From NCBI RefSeq assembly GCF_021184025.1, contig NZ_CP036537.1, positions 4,154,001 to 4,218,000 of the forward strand: DNA of 64,000 nucleotides. Direction: 5' to 3'. Source of the stretch: Rhodopseudomonas boonkerdii. Its GTDB lineage: Bacteria > Pseudomonadota > Alphaproteobacteria > Rhizobiales > Xanthobacteraceae. Each line of letters begins with the position of its first letter. The stretch's first letter is position 1. Made by a program: the position numbers and the translations under genes. This document shows positions 27,814 to 36,509 of the stretch, one piece after another. The notes beneath the pieces are model-generated. The model was not told the DNA's origin. It saw nothing but the letters and a program-made list of their open reading frames with translations, and made no database searches.

Positions 27814-28944
27814 ATGCATCGAACCGGGGACGCACGCTTGCAGGACATCAAAACGGAGACACGGCATCTGGACGGGCTGCGGATCGTTGCGGCCAGCGCC
27901 GTCGTGATCCTGCATTATTCGGACTATGTGAAAGATCAGCCAGTCGGTCATTTCCTGGTCGATCACACCTGGCATTTCAATCTGTTCGTCGATCTGTTCT
28001 TCGTCATCTCCGGTTATGTAATTGCAAGCCAGTACCTCACCAAGGTGGCATCTCCTGCCGCTGTCGGCCGCTTCCTGTGGCGGCGTTTCGCCCGTATCTA
28101 TCCACTGCACCTCGCCACGCTCGCCTTCTATGTCGCGATCGCACTAGCACTGCATTTCGGCATCGCGCGCGGCGAGAATCCTGCGCGCTATCCCTTTTCG
28201 GACATCCCGGCGCAACTTCTTCTCTTACATGCCATCGATGGCGCAAGGCTGACATTCAACTTTCCGAGCTGGTCGCTCTCGGCTGAGTTCTTCTGCTACG
28301 TGCTATTCCCGCTGATGGCGATCCTGGTAAGCCGGCGGAAGCCTTTTGTTCTGTTGCTGATTGCAGTGCCTTTCATTTCTAATACGCTGTTCACTGTCAT
28401 AGCCGGCACGGAGCCGTGGCCGGACTGGATCAACAAAGGCGGCGCCCTCCGCGCTCTGCCGGCCTTCAATCTCGGCATCGCCTGCTATCTCTATCGCGAT
28501 CGCATCACCGCGCTGCCTGCGCTTCCCGGCTTGCTCAGCGGATCGCTCGTCCTCTTCATCGCAATCGGTGCCTACCTGAACATCTTCGTAGCGCTGCTCA
28601 TAGTCTATGCAATAGCATTGCTCGCCATCCATCACGACTGCATCCGTCAGACCACTCTGTTTTCGAAGCTCGGGTTCGAACGCTGGTCTGATCTCACTTA
28701 CTCGTCTTACATGCTACATATTCCGGTCGCGACCCTCGTGCTGACCTTGGCCGCACGCTATCTTACTCCGGTCCTGCCTGGCGGTAAGCTCATCCTGCTG
28801 CCTGTGGCCGTCGTGGTCCTGGCCGCGCTTAGCGTGTTGTCACTGCGCCACTTCGAGACGCCGTTGCGGCGTGCGCTCAACGAGTTCTACGACCGGCAGT
28901 TCCGCACGCGTGGGGCTGCGGCGCCGCTTTCAGGGCAGACCTGA
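27814..28944 (+). CDS. Acyltransferase 3 family membrane protein (first of two)
   Basis: The 376-residue OafA/ExoZ-type protein has about ten membrane spans. The conserved entry is LDGLRIVAASAVVILHYSDY, with the active-site histidine before Tyr. FVDLFFVISGYVIASQ and the Arg-rich FLWRRFARIYPLH follow. It probably adds acetyl or another acyl group to sugars of the polymer, using cytoplasmic acyl-CoA. I chose the ATG at 27814; upstream frame runs inside the glycosyltransferase gene. Confidence 0.86.
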   Translation: MHRTGDARLQDIKTETRHLDGLRIVAASAVVILHYSDYVKDQPVGHFLVDHTWHFNLFVDLFFVISGYVIASQYLTKVASPAAVGRFLWRRFARIYPLHLATLAFYVAIALALHFGIARGENPARYPFSDIPAQLLLLHAIDGARLTFNFPSWSLSAEFFCYVLFPLMAILVSRRKPFVLLLIAVPFISNTLFTVIAGTEPWPDWINKGGALRALPAFNLGIACYLYRDRITALPALPGLLSGSLVLFIAIGAYLNIFVALLIVYAIALLAIHHDCIRQTTLFSKLGFERWSDLTYSSYMLHIPVATLVLTLAARYLTPVLPGGKLILLPVAVVVLAALSVLSLRHFETPLRRALNEFYDRQFRTRGAAAPLSGQT

Positions 28945-28947
28945 CCG

Positions 28948-30000
28948 ATGACCAGTATTGCACATGCAAACTCGGGAGCCGTGACCCAGCCGGCCTACAC
29001 ATCGGCCGTCACCCGCGACGGCGCGATCGACAGCATGCGCGGCATCGCGATTCTGATGGTGATCGGTATTCATGCCTTGCAACAGCCGCTCGACGCGTCC
29101 TGGAAGATCGCGCTTGATGCCTTGATGCGGCCCTGCGTGCCGATCTTCTTGTTCGCTTCAGGTTATCTCACCGGCCTATCCGGCCGCGTGCCCGTGATGA
29201 AACGGCTCGTTTCCACGGTAATCCCCTATACGATCGCCTTTGTCGCCGCCTATCTCTATATGGCTCTGATGAATCCGGCGATGGATCACCGCATCACCAC
29301 GACGGTCGCCCGCTTCTCGCTGGCTTACGTCTTCGTCTACTATTACGTGTTCGTTTATATCGGTTGCACGCTGATGCTGTGGCTGGTGCTATGGGTCGCC
29401 ACCCGCGTGCCCGAACAAGCGGAACAGCGGCTACAAGTCCTGCTGCTGATGACCATCATCCTCGGTCTCGTCATCGGCAGCTATCTCGATCCCGTTCTGG
29501 CGCGCTTCGGCTTCGGCGACGGCGTGATCGAGGAATTCCGTATGCGCGACATCCCCTTCTGGTTCGCTTTTGCGGCGCTCGGCATGTTGATTGCGCGAGC
29601 GTCAATCCGGGCGGCTCTGCTCGACATGATGCCGACCCTCGGCGTGGTCACGATCCTCGCTTATGCGATCTATACGGCGGTGCGCATGGCCGTGATCGGT
29701 GACGCAGCCGCCTATGATTCAACGGCTTTCTTCGGTTATGCCGCGGCCCTCAGCACGCTTATGCTCGCCTCACGCATCGACGTTCCTCTTCTCGCCACAC
29801 TGGGCGCAAGCAGCTACTTCGTTTATCTTTGGCATATCTTCGTGATCATGGCGCTACGCGATCTGGGCGGGTTCCGCGCACTCGGGAGCGTCGCCGCGAC
29901 ATTGCTCATGTATATCATCGCCCTCGTTGTCACCGGAGCTGCGCTGCTGGCCTTGCGCCAGTGGGCACCGCCGCGCCTGCTGCGCTATCTCGGGGCGTAA
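28948..30000 (+). CDS. Acyltransferase 3 family membrane protein (second of two)
   Basis: The 350-residue polytopic protein starts SMRGIAILMVIGIHALQQP, the family entry with its histidine, and continues PCVPIFLFASGYLTG. It shares the ten-span architecture with the preceding gene but is clearly different in sequence, so the pair is not a recent duplication. It starts 3 bases after its neighbour. Two acyltransferases suggest two different modifications, or one O-acetyl and one other acyl group, on the repeat unit. YfhO/WcaH-like fucose-type acyltransferases are the closest kind I can name. Confidence 0.84.
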   Translation: MTSIAHANSGAVTQPAYTSAVTRDGAIDSMRGIAILMVIGIHALQQPLDASWKIALDALMRPCVPIFLFASGYLTGLSGRVPVMKRLVSTVIPYTIAFVAAYLYMALMNPAMDHRITTTVARFSLAYVFVYYYVFVYIGCTLMLWLVLWVATRVPEQAEQRLQVLLLMTIILGLVIGSYLDPVLARFGFGDGVIEEFRMRDIPFWFAFAALGMLIARASIRAALLDMMPTLGVVTILAYAIYTAVRMAVIGDAAAYDSTAFFGYAAALSTLMLASRIDVPLLATLGASSYFVYLWHIFVIMALRDLGGFRALGSVAATLLMYIIALVVTGAALLALRQWAPPRLLRYLGA

Positions 30001-30003
30001 CAC

Positions 30004-31437
30004 ATGCTGCTGAAACGCACTATTCTCTATCTTCCTGCTCAGATCGTCGGCCCGCTATTCCAGCTGGTCGCAATGATCGTGTGGACCCATGTGGTCAACG
30101 AGCACACGTTGGGTGTGATCACGCTGATCACCGCAACGCATGAGCTATTGCAGATCGGCTTTCTGGCCTGGTGGTCGCAATATGCATTGCGATTCTTCGG
30201 ACGTTATCAGGATAATGACGGGGCCGAACGATTCTATCGCACCGAGAATGTCGTCATCCTGCTCTCGTTGGTGCTGCAGAGCATCGCCGTGATCGTCGTG
30301 CTCTACATGGTGATCGCCGCCGACACCAGTCCGATGCTGCTTTGCGCTACCGTGGCCTATGTGATCAGCCGCTCACTCAACCTCTATATCGCCGAGCGTG
30401 CGCGCGTGCGCCATCAGATCGGCGTCTATTCGATCCAGCAGATCGTCGGCCCGGCCGCTGGTTTCCTGCTCGGCCTGCTGCTGATCAAACTGATCAGCCC
30501 GGCGCCCGAATGGCCCCTGCTCGGTTATGCCGCCGCTCAATTGTTCGCCGCGCTGATCGTTTTGCCCAGGATAGGCTACAGCCGCCGCTTTTGGCCGATC
30601 GACCGTGAGATCATCCGCCATGCCCTGAACTATGGCATTCCCCTGATTTTCGGCGGCGCGCTTGGCTGGGTCGGTCTGAACGCGTCACGTTTCGTCATCA
30701 ATGACATGCTTGGTGTCGCTGCCGCCGGCCTGTTCGCGGTTGGCTATGGTCTTGGCCAGCGCGCCGCCGCCGTCGCCGCCATGCTGGTGACCGCCGCCGC
30801 TTTCCCGCTCGCCGTCAGAAGCATGGAGCAGAACGGCAGCCGCGCCGCGATGCGTCAGCTTTCGGACAATGGCGCCTTGCTGCTCGGCATTCTCGCTCCC
30901 AGCATCGCCGGCATCTTCCTGCTGCGCGCCGAGATCGTGCATCTTCTCATTGCCGCACCGTTTCAGGCCGTGACGCTGGCGGTGCTTCCGCTCTCGGCGC
31001 TGGCGGGGTCGATCCGCAATATCCGCGCCCATTTCGGCGATCAGGTCTTCCTACTTCACAGCAAGACACGCCTGATGGTCGTGGTCTCCGCCATTGATGC
31101 GACCGTGACCATCGTCGCCAGCCTGATCTGCATTCATCTGTGGGGACTGGTGGGCGCAGCCGCCGCGACGGTGATCTCGGCAGTCGCCGCCGCATTGGTC
31201 AGCTTCGCACTCGGCTTCACGCGCTTCGGCCTCACGCTCCCCTGGACTCATCTTGCCCGCATCGCCACCGCAACCTTTGCCATGGCGACGCTGCTCACGC
31301 GGCTACCCGAGGCGACATCATATGCAGCGCTCGCCGCCCATATTGCCACCGGTGCTGCACTCTATGTCGCTGTTCTCGCGATCCTGTATGGGCCGACGCT
31401 GCTGCGGATGGTCAAGCGTCAGCCCCGCTTTTCCTGA
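30004..31437 (+). CDS. Wzx-like lipid-linked oligosaccharide flippase
   Basis: The 477-residue protein has about twelve to fourteen membrane spans and belongs to the MOP/PST (polysaccharide transport) type. The N-terminus ILYLPAQIVGPLFQLVAMIV and the central YGIPLIFGGALGWVGLNAS are typical, as is the repeated half structure. It moves the finished repeat unit to the periplasmic face for the polymerase. It ends 2 bases from the end of the convergent GH10 gene. No unusual residues were seen. Confidence 0.9.
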   Translation: MLLKRTILYLPAQIVGPLFQLVAMIVWTHVVNEHTLGVITLITATHELLQIGFLAWWSQYALRFFGRYQDNDGAERFYRTENVVILLSLVLQSIAVIVVLYMVIAADTSPMLLCATVAYVISRSLNLYIAERARVRHQIGVYSIQQIVGPAAGFLLGLLLIKLISPAPEWPLLGYAAAQLFAALIVLPRIGYSRRFWPIDREIIRHALNYGIPLIFGGALGWVGLNASRFVINDMLGVAAAGLFAVGYGLGQRAAAVAAMLVTAAAFPLAVRSMEQNGSRAAMRQLSDNGALLLGILAPSIAGIFLLRAEIVHLLIAAPFQAVTLAVLPLSALAGSIRNIRAHFGDQVFLLHSKTRLMVVVSAIDATVTIVASLICIHLWGLVGAAAATVISAVAAALVSFALGFTRFGLTLPWTHLARIATATFAMATLLTRLPEATSYAALAAHIATGAALYVAVLAILYGPTLLRMVKRQPRFS

Positions 31438-31439
31438 AC

Positions 31440-32555
31440 TCAGCCGCGCTTGGAGTTCTCGAAGGCGCGGGCCATAGCAAACCATAACGGCTTTCTCTGC
31501 ATGTTCTCGTCATAGGGCAGAGGCCGCGGCAGACGCTGGGTCAGCGGATCCTTCTGCAGCGCGATCCCCTTGTAGAACGAGTAATGATCCGACAGTTGCC
31601 ACGTGATGACTGCCTTCACCGCGGGAACCTGCAAGACGGTATTGAGGAATTTCTCGCCGGTCTCGGCGATTGCCTTGTCCCGCGCAGCGACATCGTCGGG
31701 AAACGTGTCATCGCGCACATCGAACTCGGTGATGTAGATATCCACCTTCCGCTCCGCGAGCGCGTGCACGAATTCGAGGAAACGTTGTGGGTCGTGCGGA
31801 TAGCGCGGCTGGAGATGGCCCTGGAGGCCGATCGCGTGCAACCGGACGCCTGCATGCTGCAACTCATCAACGAGACGGAGCATACCTGCGCGCGACGTGT
31901 GGCCGACATCGTCGTCTCGCTCGGTCTGCGCCTCATTGAGCACGAATTTCGTGGTCTTGTCGACCTGCCCGGCGCGCTCAAAGGCGCGGCGAATATAATC
32001 GGTCCCGAACGCATCGTACCACGGCCCGAGCCGGTAGCCCCCCGGCGCCTTGTGACCCGGCCAGAACGGCTCATTGACGATATCCCAGGAATGCAGCTTG
32101 CCTGCGTAACGCCCAACCACCTGGTCGATATAACTATCGAAGAATTTTCTACGTTCGTCGACGCTCATGGCCTTTATCCACTGCGGCACCCAGTCGTTCC
32201 AGATCAGACAGTGGCCCCTCATGGGAATTTTGTTGGCTGTACAAAACTGTAGCAAACGATCGCCGGCTTCGAAGCGCAACGCGCCCGCCTGTGGCGCAAC
32301 AGTGCCCATCTTCAGTGCAACATCGGTCGTGATGATTCTGGTCTGACTCATGTAAAGTTCGCGATAGCCGACGTCTTTATCAATGACCGGCCCCGCAGCA
32401 GCACCGAACGTCAATCCATTTTTCGCCGCAATCGCCCCGAGGCTTCCGACCTGGCTCTGCGTTTGAGGAGCAGCGATCGCATCGCGATGCATAGCGACCG
32501 TCGCGCCGGCAAGAATCGCGAGCGACTTTCTCCTTGAGCATTCAAACATATTCAC
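31440..32555 (-). CDS. GH10 glycoside hydrolase (endo-xylanase-like), exported
   Basis: The 371-residue protein has an N-terminus with twin-arginine (SRRKSLAILAGATVAM), suggesting Tat or Sec export. GH10 landmarks are complete: HCLIWNDWVPQW, acid/base Glu162 in WDIVNEPFW and nucleophile Glu277 in IYITEFDVRDD. The family cleaves beta-1,4-xylan or related beta-1,4 glucans. Inside an exopolysaccharide locus it more likely trims or releases the strain's own polymer than digests plant xylan. It is on the opposite strand to the biosynthesis genes and has its own promoter in the gap before 32760. The same substrate may be shared by the RTX glycanase at 36510. Confidence 0.93.
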   Translation of the reverse strand: MNMFECSRRKSLAILAGATVAMHRDAIAAPQTQSQVGSLGAIAAKNGLTFGAAAGPVIDKDVGYRELYMSQTRIITTDVALKMGTVAPQAGALRFEAGDRLLQFCTANKIPMRGHCLIWNDWVPQWIKAMSVDERRKFFDSYIDQVVGRYAGKLHSWDIVNEPFWPGHKAPGGYRLGPWYDAFGTDYIRRAFERAGQVDKTTKFVLNEAQTERDDDVGHTSRAGMLRLVDELQHAGVRLHAIGLQGHLQPRYPHDPQRFLEFVHALAERKVDIYITEFDVRDDTFPDDVAARDKAIAETGEKFLNTVLQVPAVKAVITWQLSDHYSFYKGIALQKDPLTQRLPRPLPYDENMQRKPLWFAMARAFENSKRG

Positions 32556-32759
32556 TCTCCATCGATTCCAAACGATGTCGCGCGCGTTCCGATATCACAC
32601 GACCACATCGCCATCGTTGCGTCGCAATAGTTCGTTTTGATGTCCGTCACGTCGAGGAGAGTGTCTTTCGACTCTGTGTGCAGGCGCTGCTTCATCGATG
32701 AGCAGGTAGTGTGTGCATGCAAGCGTAACTCGACTACATCGTCATCAGGGGACACTGAC

Positions 32760-33605
32760 ATGGTCGACACACAGCCTACGCTAAAGGCCGATACTGCTAG
32801 AATGCAGACCTCCGAAAATCTCACCGTCGATGGTGTGACCGTCAATGTGTCGTCGCTGTCGGAGGCGATCACATCGATCGTCGATGCCGCCGAACAGGGT
32901 GAGAACTTCAGCGTCTGCACATTGAACCTCGATCATGTCGTTCAACTGCAGAAGAAACCCGATTTCCGCGCCGCTTATCGCCGCGCGCGTTTTGTGACCG
33001 CCGATGGCTTTCCGATCGTCGTTCTGAGCCGTCTGCTCGGAGTTCCCATCTCTCGCACGACCGGCGCCGATCTCGTGGAGCCGCTATGCGCCGCCGCGAG
33101 CCAGAAGGGTTTGCCGATCTTCCTGTTCGGTTCCGATACGCCCACACTGGAGAAATCCGCAACGGAGTTGAAGCGTCGCTATCCCGGGCTCGAAGTCGCG
33201 GGCTTTTTTGCCCCGGGCCGCAACTTCAGCGCTTATTCTGCCGAAGCCGACGAAGCGATCGAACGTATTCGCATGTCCGGCGCGAAGCTTTGCTTCCTCG
33301 CGCTCGGCGCTCCCAAACAGGAAGTTTTTGCCTCCCGTTGCCTCGACGAATTGAATGGCACCGGCTTCCTGTGCATCGGCGCATCGCTCGATTTCATCGC
33401 CGGCACCCAAGTCCGCGCACCGATGTTCGCCCAGAGGACCGGGCTTGAATGGGCTTGGCGGATGATCAACGATCCCGGTCGGCTGGCTCCGCGCTATGCG
33501 CGCTGCGCCGCTGCAGTACCGCGCCTGCTGGCGGGCACACTGCCTCAAATCCTCTCAGCCCGTACCCGCTTCCTCACTACGTCTCGCACAAGGAAAGCCG
33601 CATGA
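32760..33605 (+). CDS. WecB/TagA/CpsF-family glycosyltransferase (GT26)
   Basis: The 281-residue protein has the family pattern. The Rossmann-like entry is LNLDHVVQLQKKPDFRAAY with FVTADGFPIVVLSRLLG. The GADLVEPLC segment follows, and the terminal motif is LCFLALGAPKQEVFA. Such enzymes transfer ManNAc(A), glucose or glucuronate-type sugars to lipid-linked acceptors. I chose the ATG at 32760; the longer frame from 32637 has no better start signals. Its stop overlaps the next gene by 4 bases (ATGA). It opens the second plus-strand operon of the locus. Confidence 0.92.
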   Translation: MVDTQPTLKADTARMQTSENLTVDGVTVNVSSLSEAITSIVDAAEQGENFSVCTLNLDHVVQLQKKPDFRAAYRRARFVTADGFPIVVLSRLLGVPISRTTGADLVEPLCAAASQKGLPIFLFGSDTPTLEKSATELKRRYPGLEVAGFFAPGRNFSAYSAEADEAIERIRMSGAKLCFLALGAPKQEVFASRCLDELNGTGFLCIGASLDFIAGTQVRAPMFAQRTGLEWAWRMINDPGRLAPRYARCAAAVPRLLAGTLPQILSARTRFLTTSRTRKAA

Positions 33606-34888
33606 CGTCCACGCTGACCCTAGGCCTGCGCGCCCGCAATGCTGCTCCCACCAGGCGTCGTTATCAGATTTGCCTGATCCACCCGTTCGATCCACGCGGG
33701 GAGAAGGTCGGCGGCCTCGAGACCTATATCCGCGACTTCATCACATTTCATCCGGCGGATACCGACCTCCTTTTCGTCGGTGTAGATTCCATCGGGGATC
33801 TCAAGCTCGGTGAGATACGTCGCCTCACCTTCCGCGGCCGCGATTTCGATTTTCTGCCGATTCTGCGCTACACCGACCAGCAGGCGCGCGAAGCCGCGAA
33901 GACGATTCGCTCCTCGTTGACGGGACAATTTTTTACTGCCCTGCTGCGCTATTTCATTCCGGTGTCACGGTTGATCCGCCAGCGTGGCTGCACGGTCGAT
34001 CTGCGTCGCGTCGAATTCTCCTGGTTGCCGACACTGCTGCGGCGCCCCTATGTGCAGATGCTGCACGGCGAGGGTGCACCCAAATTGCAGATGGATTCGT
34101 TGCTGAAGAAGTATTCCTTCGTGCACAATCTCGGCGAACGCTTCGCCGTCTCCACCAGCGCGCATTTTCTTTGCGTCAATCCGTTCATTACCGAACGGCT
34201 GAAAAACTCGTACCCGACGCAGAAGGACAAGATCGATACACTTTGGACCTGGGTGAACACCGATATCTTCAAGCCACAGCCCTTCCCCGCCAGCACCGAT
34301 CCGTTCCGCGTGATCTTTGCCGGGCGTCTCGATGAATTCAAGGATCCGCCGCTCATGTTCCGCACCATCGCGCGCCTGCGCGAGAAATTGCAGGAAAAAC
34401 ACAACGGCAAGCTCGAATTCCACTATATCGGCACGAGCGATCCACATCGCTTCCCGGAGTTCGCCGCCATCGAGGACATCACTGTGCGTCACGGTTTCAA
34501 GGATGCACTCGGCATGGCTTCAACATTGGCCAGCGCGCATGCGGGCATCCTGACATCCGAGTTCGAAGGCATGCCGCGTTGCGTGCTCGAAACGCTTGCT
34601 GTCGGGCGCCCCACCGTCGCCGTTCATCTGCCGCAACTGGAATCCGTAATTCATGACGGAAAAAGCGGCTATCTGATCCCCCGCGGTCGCTCCCGCGACG
34701 AGATGGTGGAAGCGCTGACCAATCGTTTCGTCGATATTCGCGACGCCATCGATGCCGGCTCGCTCGATCCGCTGGATGTGGCCGGTGCCATCGCGAACTT
34801 CACGCCAGCAACACAGCTGGCACGTGTCTACACGTATCATCAGAGAATCCAGGATGCCCGTGGGCTGACACCATCGCCAGCGCACTGA
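33602..34888 (+). CDS. Glycosyltransferase, GT4 family
   Basis: The 428-residue GT-B protein has the early segment IHPFDPRGEKVGGLETYI, matching the glycine-rich donor loop, and then GRLDEFKDPPLMFRTIARL. The catalytic part is TSEFEGMPRCVLETLAVGRP with its two acidic residues. The start codon overlaps the previous gene's stop. It is one of four GT4/GT26 enzymes in the locus besides the initiating transferase, so the repeat unit probably contains about five sugars (inference). Confidence 0.9.
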   Translation: MTSTLTLGLRARNAAPTRRRYQICLIHPFDPRGEKVGGLETYIRDFITFHPADTDLLFVGVDSIGDLKLGEIRRLTFRGRDFDFLPILRYTDQQAREAAKTIRSSLTGQFFTALLRYFIPVSRLIRQRGCTVDLRRVEFSWLPTLLRRPYVQMLHGEGAPKLQMDSLLKKYSFVHNLGERFAVSTSAHFLCVNPFITERLKNSYPTQKDKIDTLWTWVNTDIFKPQPFPASTDPFRVIFAGRLDEFKDPPLMFRTIARLREKLQEKHNGKLEFHYIGTSDPHRFPEFAAIEDITVRHGFKDALGMASTLASAHAGILTSEFEGMPRCVLETLAVGRPTVAVHLPQLESVIHDGKSGYLIPRGRSRDEMVEALTNRFVDIRDAIDAGSLDPLDVAGAIANFTPATQLARVYTYHQRIQDARGLTPSPAH

Positions 34889-34905
34889 AGTTCGGGACGG
34901 TAAGC

Positions 34906-36081
34906 GTGAACATCCTGTTGCTCTCCAGCGAATACGCCCCGATGCGTGGCGGCATCGGCACCTATGCACGGGAGATCGCTGTCGCGGCAACTCAACTCGG
35001 CGCCAGGGTCACAATGGTTGCGCCGAACTATGGCAAGGATACATCGGAGGCCGATCGCGCATCGCCCTTCCCCGTCCACCGCTTCAACGGCGGGCTCCAT
35101 TCGGCGCGCGATCTGCCTGCCAAGGTCCTTCTGACGCGCAGCCACGTCGGCGCTGCGCCTTTCGATGTGGTGCATGCCGCCGACTGGCCGTTCTTCATTC
35201 CCGTCGCGCTCGCTCGTAGCCGGACGCCGGCACGCTTGCTGATGACCGTACACGGCACCGAGATCAACGAAACACAGACAGCCTCCAAGCGCCTTGCGAT
35301 TCGCTTCAGCGGCGCATTCGGTCCACGGACCGAGATCGCCGCCAACAGCCGCTTTACCCGCGATCTGTTTCGCACGAAATTCGATATCGATGAGCGCCGT
35401 ATTCACGCGATCCGTCTCGGCGTGTCGGCTTTCTGGTCCGGCGGCGCTCGCAACGATCGAGCTGCCGTACGCGCCCGCCACGAGATCGGGCCAGATCGCA
35501 TCGTGATGGTCACGGTCGCGCGAATCACGCGCCGCAAGGGCCACCATCTCACCTTGGAGGCATTGGCGCGACTTCCCGCCGAACTGCGTCAGCGCATCAC
35601 CTGGTTGATCGTTGGACCCGAGGGCGAGGCTCAGTATGTGAACGAGCTACGAAGCCTGATCAACACCTCTCAATGCGACGTGCGTCTGCTCGGCGCAATA
35701 TCCGACGAGGAAATCCGGGATCTCTATGGCGCAGCGGATTTCTTCTGCCTGACCGGATTGCCTGAATCCTCCGGCCGTGTCGAAGGCTTCGGTCTGGTCT
35801 ATCTCGAAGCCGGAGCCAGTGGCTTGCCCAGCATTGCCAGCGATATCGGCGGCGTACCTGATGCGGTTCTTGCCGGCGAGTCCGGCCTGCTGGCGCAACC
35901 ACAAGCCGAGATGGTCGCCAGTCTGATTCAGCAGATTGCCGAAAACAGCGATCTGCGTGTCCGCCTCGCCGCTGGCGCCCGCGCACATGCACGCGATCTG
36001 TCATGGGAGCGTTGCGCCGCCGAAACCTATCGCCTGCCCCGCCCGCAAGCCGCATCCCCCCTCGAGGCGCTGTCGGCATGA
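34906..36081 (+). CDS. Glycosyltransferase, GT4 family (GTG start)
   Basis: The 391-residue GT-B protein has the early LLSSEYAPMRGGIGTYAREI, then ARITRRKGHHLTLEALARL and GRVEGFGLVYLEAGASGLPS, the EX7E motif. The GTG at 34906 is the only good start: GGGACGG precedes it and the protein begins at the conserved strand. It is 17 bases after the previous gene. Its stop overlaps the small secreted protein gene (ATGA). Confidence 0.9.
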   Translation: MNILLLSSEYAPMRGGIGTYAREIAVAATQLGARVTMVAPNYGKDTSEADRASPFPVHRFNGGLHSARDLPAKVLLTRSHVGAAPFDVVHAADWPFFIPVALARSRTPARLLMTVHGTEINETQTASKRLAIRFSGAFGPRTEIAANSRFTRDLFRTKFDIDERRIHAIRLGVSAFWSGGARNDRAAVRARHEIGPDRIVMVTVARITRRKGHHLTLEALARLPAELRQRITWLIVGPEGEAQYVNELRSLINTSQCDVRLLGAISDEEIRDLYGAADFFCLTGLPESSGRVEGFGLVYLEAGASGLPSIASDIGGVPDAVLAGESGLLAQPQAEMVASLIQQIAENSDLRVRLAAGARAHARDLSWERCAAETYRLPRPQAASPLEALSA

Positions 36082-36482
36082 GGACACTCGGTGTTACTCT
36101 CCTTCTGTTGACCATCTCGACAATCGCGCAGGCGAGCAGCTGCAACAAAAGTCGCGAATATCTGCTTGGCGGCCTCGCCGGCGATTTGCAGATGACTCCG
36201 CAGACCTACGACTCGTTGTTCAAGGTGTGCGAGATCACGGCGCTGATGCCTAATGTGCAGGACGCTTTCATCCTGAAGGATGGCGGCATCGGCGTTATTC
36301 CGAAGCAGGACACCATCCCAGCCACTGCCGCCACGCTGTCGCGCTTTTGCGACGCCAATCCCCGCGCCACGCTTCGCTTCATCTCTAAGAAGGATCTGAC
36401 ACTGGCGAAATCGACGTCTCAGATCGTCGGCCTGTCATCGACCGGCATAACGTCCTGCAAGAAGATCAAGGGTCTGATGTAA
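36078..36482 (+). CDS. Small secreted protein of the EPS locus, unknown function
   Basis: The 134-residue protein has a signal peptide (MRTLGVTLLLLTISTIAQA) and a mature domain with four cysteines (SCNKSRE, VCEITALM, RFCDANP and TSCKKIKG). These could make two disulfides in the periplasm. It starts inside the glycosyltransferase stop, so it is translated from the EPS mRNA. I do not recognise a family; position suggests a periplasmic accessory role in export or modification. A Rap1a/Tai-like immunity fold is conceivable from the size and cysteines but not supported by a motif. Confidence 0.7.
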   Translation: MRTLGVTLLLLTISTIAQASSCNKSREYLLGGLAGDLQMTPQTYDSLFKVCEITALMPNVQDAFILKDGGIGVIPKQDTIPATAATLSRFCDANPRATLRFISKKDLTLAKSTSQIVGLSSTGITSCKKIKGLM

Positions 36483-36489
36483 AAGTCTG

Positions 36490-36508
36490 CAGGTCCCGAC
36501 AACCTGCT
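36490..36508. terminator. Hairpin between convergent EPS genes
   Basis: GCAGGT and ACCTGC pair around a 7-base loop, with flanking GTCTG/CAGAC arms able to extend the stem. It lies in the 27-base gap between two convergent stop codons, so it may stop transcription from both sides. Confidence 0.4.
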
Positions 36509-36509
36509 A

